Source: Pardosa pseudoannulata
Lineage: Eukaryota; Arthropoda; Arachnida; Araneae; Lycosidae
Direction: 5' to 3'
DNA length: 64,000 nucleotides
Assembly (NCBI GenBank): GCA_032207245.1
Contig: CM063499.1
Location: 76,025,478 to 76,089,477 of the forward strand
The position numbers were made by a program, and so were the translations under genes. The notes below the pieces were generated by a model. That model was not told where the DNA came from. It made no database searches and saw only the letters and a program-made list of their open reading frames with translations. This document shows, one piece after another, positions 57,390 through 64,000 of the stretch (its first letter is position 1; each line of letters begins with the position of its first letter).

Positions 57390-57564
57390 ATAACAAGCTT
57401 TTGTACTCATGGATGTACTAAGCGTTTCAAAAAAGATGAAAATATTGGATTTTATTGCTTTCTTAAAGATCGTACATTACGAATGCTTTGGATAAAAGTT
57501 TTGAAAAGGCAAGACTGCACTCCAAGTTCTTCTTCGAGAATTTGCGGAAAACATTTTCAGAATG
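57390..57564 (+). CDS. THAP-type zinc-finger exon
   Basis: An open frame encodes FCTHGCTKRF, a central LRMLWIKVL and RICGKHFQNG, fitting the THAP DNA-binding pattern C-x3-C-x42-C-x2-H with its invariant Trp. It ends at a donor, AATG|GTAATT, so it is a spliced 5' exon; the C-terminal AVPTF box would be in the next exon, which I could not place. The frame is open upstream to 57285 but has no nearby ATG. The codon three before the first Cys is ATA where a Met is usual, which could be a decayed start. It may belong to a host THAP gene or a P-element-like transposon. Confidence 0.6.
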
Positions 57565-57788
57565 GTAATTAAACGTTAACCTTACTGTAATGTGATAGAT
57601 TATATAAAATTATTATGCTCTAAGAATTTTTTTACTAAGTTTTTTTTTCATATTTCTAATGTATTTTCTATGCTTTTGTGAGAAGTACTGTACCTATAAA
57701 TGTAATTATTGTTTGTCCTTCAAATGATCAGATTTTGCACGTTTTTATTACATTCTTATTTACGTAATAGTTTATTGTGCCTGTTAAC

Positions 57789-57818
57789 ATAATCAAAGTA
57801 GTTATACTTTGATTATGG
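57789..57818. repeat. 13-bp perfect hairpin
   Basis: CATAATCAAAGTA, 4-nt loop, and its exact inverse, downstream of the THAP exon. Confidence 0.8.
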
Positions 57819-58194
57819 TACTTAATAGTATTATGTAAAGTGTTTAATTTTTTTTAAATATATAATTTTGTAAATGATAAAAAATATCTATTTTGAATTA
57901 TTTTGGCAGTTTCTGATGTTTTCTTCCCCTTCCCTTAAATAAAATTTAATTTTATTGTATGAGTGATCCATATCGAAGCTCATAAGATACAATGAAAACA
58001 AGCAATGTTTTGTCAACGAAATGTTGAGTCGTAGTCAGCACTCGTATTTGTTTACAAACATGCACTTTCTCTATTTATACTATGTTGTTGTTTTGTGAAA
58101 CTGTGTTGGTGTTGTTTTGTGTGTACTATGTTGTTGTGTGTGTGTTGTTTATTTACTAGATAATTTTATTTATGACTATAAATTCACATCAAAT

Positions 58195-58446
58195 TTATCA
58201 AGCACTTGTGTTTCTGTAAATCACCAAGAAAACAATTTCAGCTTGTTAGGCTTAGTGTTTCTTGAGAATCAATTTGCCAGTAAGGCTATTGTCAAAGGGA
58301 TGATTCAGCTTTATATACTTGCAAACAATTTGGACAAGCCCAATTCATCCCAGCTGATGCTTGTCCCAATAACTAACTATTGGGAAAGTTTATTCTTCTG
58401 TAATATAAGTGTTATTCTCAAAGGAAGAAATTACACTCCATACTAA
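58195..58446 (+). CDS. Unassigned ORF downstream of the THAP exon
   Basis: An open frame (from 58117) contains NNFSLLGLVFLENQFASKA and GMIQLYILANNLDKPNSSQ before a TAA at 58444. It is more balanced in composition than its surroundings and follows a possible acceptor (ACAATTTCAG) at about 58241. I do not recognise it. Being 630 bp after the THAP exon it could be a later exon, but the frame does not join cleanly at that acceptor. Confidence 0.2.
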   Translation, partial: LSSTCVSVNHQENNFSLLGLVFLENQFASKAIVKGMIQLYILANNLDKPNSSQLMLVPITNYWESLFFCNISVILKGRNYTPY

Positions 58447-59446
58447 ATTTACTTTAGATATAATGAGTAAACGAGAGTTATGAACCGGCAGTTCCAAAAG
58501 AGTGAGGAATATAGAACTGAACACACTTTCGAAAAAAATTATTTTATCATCTCTTTCGAAAAAAGGCCTTTACTGTGCAAAATTTTGCAGGAATTTTAAA
58601 GTTTGAAGAGTACCTGAATACCCAAGTGGTATTTGCACAAAGTTTGAATAAAGTAAGTACACATTTACTTTTAAAACTCAGTATTACTTTTAAAAGACTT
58701 AAGTATGTTAAAATGTTTTTATATTTTCGATTTAATGTTTTCTGGATGATTTTGTGTATAGTAGTTTTAAAATACAGGATTACTTTAAAGAACGTTTTTA
58801 TTTATGTTAAAATATGTTTTATACTTTTCGACTTAATGCTTTAGATGTTGTGTGCATTAAAAGCCATTCTACTGTGTTTTAACACGAATACAGTAGTATA
58901 GCTTATGTTTATATTTTATATTTTCGGTCCAATGCTTTGAAAGATATTGGTTTTAAAATTAAACATTTCTTTTAAAAGACTTTAATTTATGCCAAAATGC
59001 TTTATTTTCGATTGAATGTCTTGTATGTTACTGTGTATATTGGTTCTAAAATACATTATACTTTTAAATGAATTTTAGTTTAATTAAATGCTTTATTTAT
59101 TTTTTTCATATTGTACATGTTAGTTTTAAAGGACAGTAATGCATTTAAATTACTTTTAGTTAAATAATTTTATATATTTTATATTAATTTACTAAAAAAT
59201 TTAATAAAATTGATTAAATAAGTACTAAAAACAAATGCTGAAAGTTCCATGAATTTATGATAATTTAAAAAATAGGATAAGTTGAAAAGTTAACAAAAAT
59301 TCTTCCTCAATTTATCGTTGCTTCGTATCCTCTTACAAGTTTATATTAAAGCAAAGTAAGACAAACACGCTTTCATTTATTTAATACCACTTTATGGCAC
59401 ATTAAGTTTATTTTCTGTTAAACGTCTTTTATTTTTATTTTCATCG
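58447..59446. other. AT-rich repetitive-looking DNA
   Basis: Loose repeats of TTTTAAA(A)GACTTAA and TATTTTCGATT(T/G)AATG about every 120-130 bp between 58680 and 59140 suggest a decayed tandem array. No convincing coding. Confidence 0.4.
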
Positions 59447-59448
59447 AA

Positions 59449-59625
59449 CGATGCCCAAATTAGTAGAGTGCAATTGCTTGGTACCGGAGTTCATGGGTTC
59501 GAACCCACTGATGGCGTGGTCGTTCGTAGCCGTTTGGAATCGGCTTTAAGTACTAGATCCTGGTCTCACTAATCCTCGTGTAGTAAAAGTAGATCTTAGA
59601 TCTCCAAACCTTTTTTTACCCATGT
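59449..59625 (+). mobile_element. tRNA-derived SINE, copy 2
   Basis: ATGCCCAAATTAGTAGAGTG (A-box region), GGGTTCGAACCCACTG (perfect B box), then GGAATCGGCTTTAAGTACTA and CCTGGTCTCACTAATCCTCG as tRNA-unrelated body. The spacing of A and B boxes fits a pol III promoter. Homologous to 50583-50722. Confidence 0.82.
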
Positions 59626-60846
59626 ACTTAAATTTTTTTAGTTGTTCTATGAATATCATTAATTATATATACTCACAAAATTCTTTATATTCGTATGTGT
59701 TATGCATTCCAAAATGGCTGGGTATATCTTAATGAAATTTTGCATGGTGATTCAAGAGAATATTGGGAAGTTTTAGGCAGGTCGAATGATTTGAAGCCCA
59801 ATGTCGTAATGGATATAAAACTCCTTTTGCCCTCCTTGTACCTTGGAAACCATTTATTGTAGACATTTTTTCTTGAATGAAAAAATAAACATTTTTAAGT
59901 AACTTAATTTATGTAATAACGTATGAAATATGCTTTAAAAGGATATAAATTTTAGTATTTTTTTAATACCAGATTATTTGATTTTCTATTTTTATTTGGC
60001 ATATTCCTTAAAAAAATTCATCGTTTTTTTTTTCACAGTGCAATATATTTGTTGCCACAATTTACCGCATGCTTTCAAAATCAATAACATTTAACATTTT
60101 ATTTATCATGTGATTAATGTTTTTATTTTTGGTAAATACTTATGCTATTTTTATATAATCTCGCCGTAAACGTAGCTACTTTTGAATTAGTGGAGCGCAA
60201 GGATTAATAGCCAAATATAACACTTTTATTTCTTTAATTCGTATTAAAGTTATAATGAACATTAAACAAAATATGCTGTTTGCTTCATAAAACTGGTTTT
60301 ATTTTCAAAATTTTTTATATTGCTAGTGTATTAAATTTTAAAACTAAATGAAGTTTTGAAACAAATGACTTTTCGTTTTGGAACTTTAAATATCCAGAAG
60401 AAAGGCCAACTACGATAATATAGTTATTGTTGTAAGTACAGTGAAAATAGTTTAATACGAAACTGAGGGGCTGAAATATTTTTTCGTGCTAAGATGTTTA
60501 ATATTTTTTTAATATTGCTATAAAATGAAGTTATTAGAATACATTTTATTTACTTAGATAGGTATATATGTTTGTATTCAATAAAAATCCATGAAACAAA
60601 AACATTTACAAGAAATTAATGAAATTTAATACAAAAATTTCCAGCTTTTTGAGAAACTAAGCATCTATCAAATTTTTGGAAAATATCGGATATTTTTCTC
60701 TGCATTGCCCTTTTTTAGCCTGAAATTGCCAACAAATTGTTCGATGTCGTCCATTTTGTTATTCATGTCACCATAGGAAAGGGTGTCTAAATAATTGCGC
60801 ATGCTTTCCATTGATGTTCCCCATTTCAGATGACGTGAAAAGATGA
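59626..60846. other. AT-rich intergenic DNA
   Basis: No gene, TIR or repeat partner recognised. Confidence 0.45.
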
Positions 60847-60854
60847 GTTGTATT

Positions 60855-61426
60855 TAGAGTTGTGAGCAGTGGAAAAAACCGGGCTTTTGGGGAAGGGAAT
60901 TCTGAAAATTTCCAAAACATGGGAATTTTGAAGTATTTTGAAGTCGTCAATTCCTGACACAATGAGAACCACGATTTTTTTCTGTCTTTGTTGTAGACCT
61001 CCAAAGTTTATATTTTTACAAAATTTAACTATTATATGCTATGAAAAAAAATGAATAATTGGGATTAACTAACTATATTTGGCAATGTATCATGTGTAGC
61101 ATGAAAGTAGGAGTCTATTTTTCCTTTGAGAAATATCGAATATTTTTATTATTACATAAATATTAGACAAAAATCTGTAGTGTCACAAAACCCATAAATC
61201 ATTATTTTTCTTGGATAACATCTCTATATCTGTCTGTCTGTCTATTTATCGTGTGTGTGTGTAGGAATTAGACACAAAAGGAAACAGTGTCATTGGATGA
61301 CACCTTTAAATGATATATTCATTACAAAAAGTAATAAACTGTTATTTTCGATAAGACTAACAGGGTAATTAATTACATAAGTACTACTATAAAATCCTTT
61401 AAACGCTCATTGCTATTATTTCTTGA

Positions 61427-61502
<76 letters not shown>

Positions 61503-61675
61503 CCAAAAGTAAAAAAAAACTCTTAGAAATAATATGCTAGTTCTTAAATAGCTACTGTTGAAAAAATAAATGTAAACATTGTTAAAATGATTTCTTCCCC
61601 AAATTCCTGGTTTATTCCCCAAAATTCCCGGGTTTATTCCCACCTCTTCAAAATTCCGGGTTTTTTACATCTCTA
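60855..61675 (+). mobile_element. TAGAG-TIR element (copy 2)
   Basis: TAGAGTTGTGAGCAGTGGAA to TTTTACATCTCTA. TSD GTTGTATT/GCTGTATT (7 of 8) supports a hAT-like 8-bp duplication. Contains a (TG)n stretch at 61250 and (TA)n at 61430-61500. Inverted relative to copy 3. Confidence 0.87.
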
Positions 61676-61956
61676 GCTGTATTATTCATTTCATTTTCGT
61701 CCTCGGAATATCTACAAGTGATAATTTTTGAGCTTTGAACTATCTCCAAAATGTTTTTGTCTGCCGTAAATGCTACTGTACATCCATTATCGTCATCTAA
61801 TGCAACGAATTCTTTAGATGATGTGGTAAAACAGGCCAATAATCCAGAAACTTTCGTCTGCTTGGTTGGTGATTTACGCATTTTGTTCATTCCCAGAAGA
61901 AAAATCTTTTCGGGTAAAGCTATTTTCGTTTCTTGGTAAGAGAAAAAAAAATGCAT
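61676..61956 (-). CDS. Unassigned ORF between two inverted MITE copies
   Basis: On - an open frame encodes LPEKIFLLGMNKMRKSPTK, CFTTSSKEFVALDDDNGC and ITCRYSEDENEMNNTA and runs into the MITE at 61675. A pyrimidine-rich acceptor-like ..CTCTTACCAAG| sits just upstream. The + strand is also open (61751-61939) and ends at a donor-like CTTG|GTAAGAG, so the strand is uncertain. No family recognised. Confidence 0.25.
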
Positions 61957-62403
61957 AGTAGTTTGTCTGGACCGTTGTATTATTCTGTGTTAACCGATAT
62001 TTCGTCTTACGCGTTTTCGTGTTAAACGTATTTCACTGTATGTTGTTATCTATATTATAAATGTGTCTTTAAGGATGGTGTAATACCTCTCTGGTTCCTG
62101 AGTAATAAATTCCCTTCATGTATTAGAAACTTGGTCCTAGTGCATTCATAACATATATACTCCAACCGGTCGATGAATGGTTATTTGGCAAGACTTATTA
62201 TTTGGAATTACTATTATTGAAGCATTTTTTTAAGATTAAGCTATTTTCTACAAAAATAAAGTAAAATTAAAAAAAAAATGGCTAAATCGCGTGTTGGGGG
62301 ACAATTCCTTCACTATACAATGTCGGAAAAAGAAAGTCTTACTAGATGGAGTGCCAAACTGTTTCATTTTCACCAGTAAACCTGGGTCCGAGAGGGTTGC
62401 ATC

Positions 62404-62587
62404 TAGAGATGTAAAAAACCCGGAATTTTGAAGACGTGGGAATAAACCCGGGAATTTTGGGGAATAAACCCTGAATTTCGGGAACTTTGGGAAGAAATCA
62501 TTTTAACAATGTTTAATATTTATTTTTTTCAACAGTGGCTATTTAAGAACTAGCATATTATTTCTAAGAGTTTTTTTAAACTTTTGG

Positions 62588-62639
<52 letters not shown>

Positions 62640-62958
62640 GAAATAATAGCAATGAGCATTTAAATGATTTTATAGTAGTACTTATGCAATTAATTACCCT
62701 GTTAGTCTTATCAAACACATAGCTGGTTGCTTCAATTTTAATCGCTAATATAATTATTATATACATTATTTTGATCAATATTTATTATGTAAATTGCTTT
62801 ATGTTAAACTTCTTCTTCTCCTTTTATAATATAAAAATAAATATCTTTAAATTTAAAATAACAGTTTATTATTTTTTGTAATGCATATATCATTTAAAGG
62901 CGTCATCAAATGACACTGTTGCATTTTGTGTCCAATTCCTACACACACACACACACAC

Positions 62959-63026
<68 letters not shown>

Positions 63027-63232
63027 TTATCCAAGAAAAATAATAATTTATGGATTTTGTGACACTACAGATTATTGCCTAATATTTATGTAATAATAAA
63101 AATGTGTGAAATGTAAAAATTGTAGTGCGATTAGGATAAAAGTAAACAAAATACTTCAAAATTCCCATGTTTTGGAAATTTTCAAAATTCCCTTCCCAAA
63201 AAACCCGGTTTTTTCCATTGCTCACAACTCTA
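62404..63232 (-). mobile_element. TAGAG-TIR element (copy 3)
   Basis: TAGAGATGTAAAAAACCCGG to GCTCACAACTCTA. TSD GTTGCATC/GTTGCATA (7 of 8). Contains (TA)n at 62589-62635 and a (CA)n(TA)n(GA)n run at 62941-63024. Confidence 0.87.
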
Positions 63233-63411
63233 GTTGCATATCACTCCTTTTTTAATCTTTGTTCATGGATTAATCCTTTAATTCAATCCTTTATTTGATC
63301 ATGGGATTAATCAATAATGCAGTAAATAACTTACAGATGAGTCGAAAGCAGCTGAACGTGTTGGTTGTGGTATTCTGTCGGATGATACGACCATTAAATC
63401 AGAGCCTTTAA

Positions 63412-63460
63412 TTTTAGACATTGGAAAAATTAATCTTTAATTTTTCCAATGTCTAAAAAC
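63412..63460. repeat. ~20-bp perfect hairpin
   Basis: TTTTAGACATTGGAAAAATT and its inverse around a short AT loop; further partial copies of TTCCAATGTCTA follow to 63560. Confidence 0.75.
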
Positions 63461-63589
63461 AGACTTGAAAAAATGTGTAAATAGACTTGAAAAATTATTT
63501 ATTAAGGTCTATTTTTCCAATGTTTATTTTTAAAGTCTATTATTCCAATGTCTATTAAAATATATTTTTTAAAGTACTTTCCCCAAAAG

Positions 63590-63934
63590 AATGTTCTGTT
63601 TATATTGCCCAAGTCATTGCCGTTTTATGTGCACTAAGCCTCATTACGCATTCATTTCATCGTAATACGATGCTATCGTTTATACACCGATAGCATGAGC
63701 ACTTTGGAAAAACTAAAGAGCCTAAACAATGCCCAACCCATGATTGTTGCAATTCTAGAGCAGCTGAATTGTCTGTCTCGAAAAGGATATGATGTAATTT
63801 TTTGTTTGGTTTCCAGTCGTGTGAGAATTGCTGGTAACAAGTTTCCCGATTCCGCTAAGAAGGCAGCATCCTTCAGGACCTTCAATAACCACGAGCAGAA
63901 AAATAAAACCACTAAAAGGAAAAAGAGGGGATAG
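63590..63934 (+). pseudogene. Decayed LINE RNase H domain
   Basis: Frame 1 (to about 63690) reads IAQVIAVLCALSLITH, the AE..A(I/L)..AL block with Gln for the catalytic Glu. After a one-base shift the next frame gives DSMSTLEKLKSLNN, QLNCLSRKGYDVIF and RIAGNKFPDSAKKAASF, matching the 'TDS...SHVGI.GNE.AD..AK' blocks with several losses. The clade looks different from the LINEs at 2204 and 14241. Element limits not found. Confidence 0.8.
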
Positions 63935-64000
63935 GGAGGTGGATTTGTGAGTTCAAGACATAAAAATAGAGTAGAAAGTTTAGGGATAGAAACAAAACAC

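Noticed and set aside
58000..58446. P-element transposase body following the THAP exon
   Set aside because: I could not match the ORF at 58117-58446 to P-element blocks, and the frame does not join at the nearest acceptor.
59449..59625. tRNA gene
   Set aside because: Only A- and B-box regions are present, with no acceptor stem pairing, and the body repeats at 50583; it is a SINE.
61416..61643. ORF with Ile/Tyr repeats on -
   Set aside because: It reads through (TA)n and the end of a TAGAG element; no protein-like content otherwise.
1..64000. CRISPR arrays, prokaryotic operons or viral genomes
   Set aside because: No regularly spaced identical repeats and no compact prokaryote-like coding; direct repeats present are tandem units or transposon copies.

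Overview
The window is nuclear DNA from an animal, most likely an arthropod. It is very AT-rich, has spliced genes with kilobase introns, and is crowded with transposable elements (TEs). The mix of Merlin, mariner, Tc1, pogo/Tigger, piggyBac, many hAT families, Helitron, BEL/Pao, Gypsy relics, LINEs and a tRNA-derived SINE would fit an arachnid, but nothing in the sequence fixes the species. No bacterial, organellar or CRISPR features were seen.

Host genes. Two conserved genes lie tail to tail. PFDN5 (prefoldin subunit 5) runs on + from 22105 to 39132 in five coding exons encoding 159 aa. DPY30 (a COMPASS/MLL H3K4-methyltransferase core subunit) runs on - from about 55328 to 44862 in three coding exons encoding about 232 aa, with an unusually long acidic, Ser/Pro-rich N-terminal extension. 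Three weaker gene pieces are an orphan exon at 1360-1493 (+), a THAP zinc-finger exon at 57390-57564 (+), and an ORF at 61676-61956 (-).

Layout. 1-11 kb: Helitron end, orphan exon, young 5'-truncated LINE, a triplicated 350-390 bp repeat split by a piggyBac MITE, a hAT element, two further non-autonomous elements and a minisatellite. 11-22 kb: probable solo LTR, Tc1 tail, a LINE nested in a small MITE, a BEL/Pao LTR retrotransposon with 98.9% identical LTRs and an internally deleted pol, more MITE copies (two forming a palindrome) and a Gypsy integrase relic. 22-39 kb: PFDN5, whose introns hold a Merlin, hAT copies, a Tigger, a Helitron and a mariner. 39-55 kb: non-autonomous elements, a piggyBac derivative, and DPY30 with introns filled by nested hAT/LINE/Merlin/SINE insertions. 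55-64 kb: probable DPY30 first exon, MITE, THAP exon, SINE, two 820-bp MITE copies in inverted orientation and a decayed LINE RNase H.

Most element boundaries were set by reading terminal inverted repeats (TIRs) and target-site duplications (TSDs) directly. No wholly new coding system was found. The most unusual items are the deleted but still open BEL/Pao pol, the Merlin fragment flanked by a ~150 bp duplication, the non-autonomous families with 5-6 bp TSDs, and the extended DPY30.
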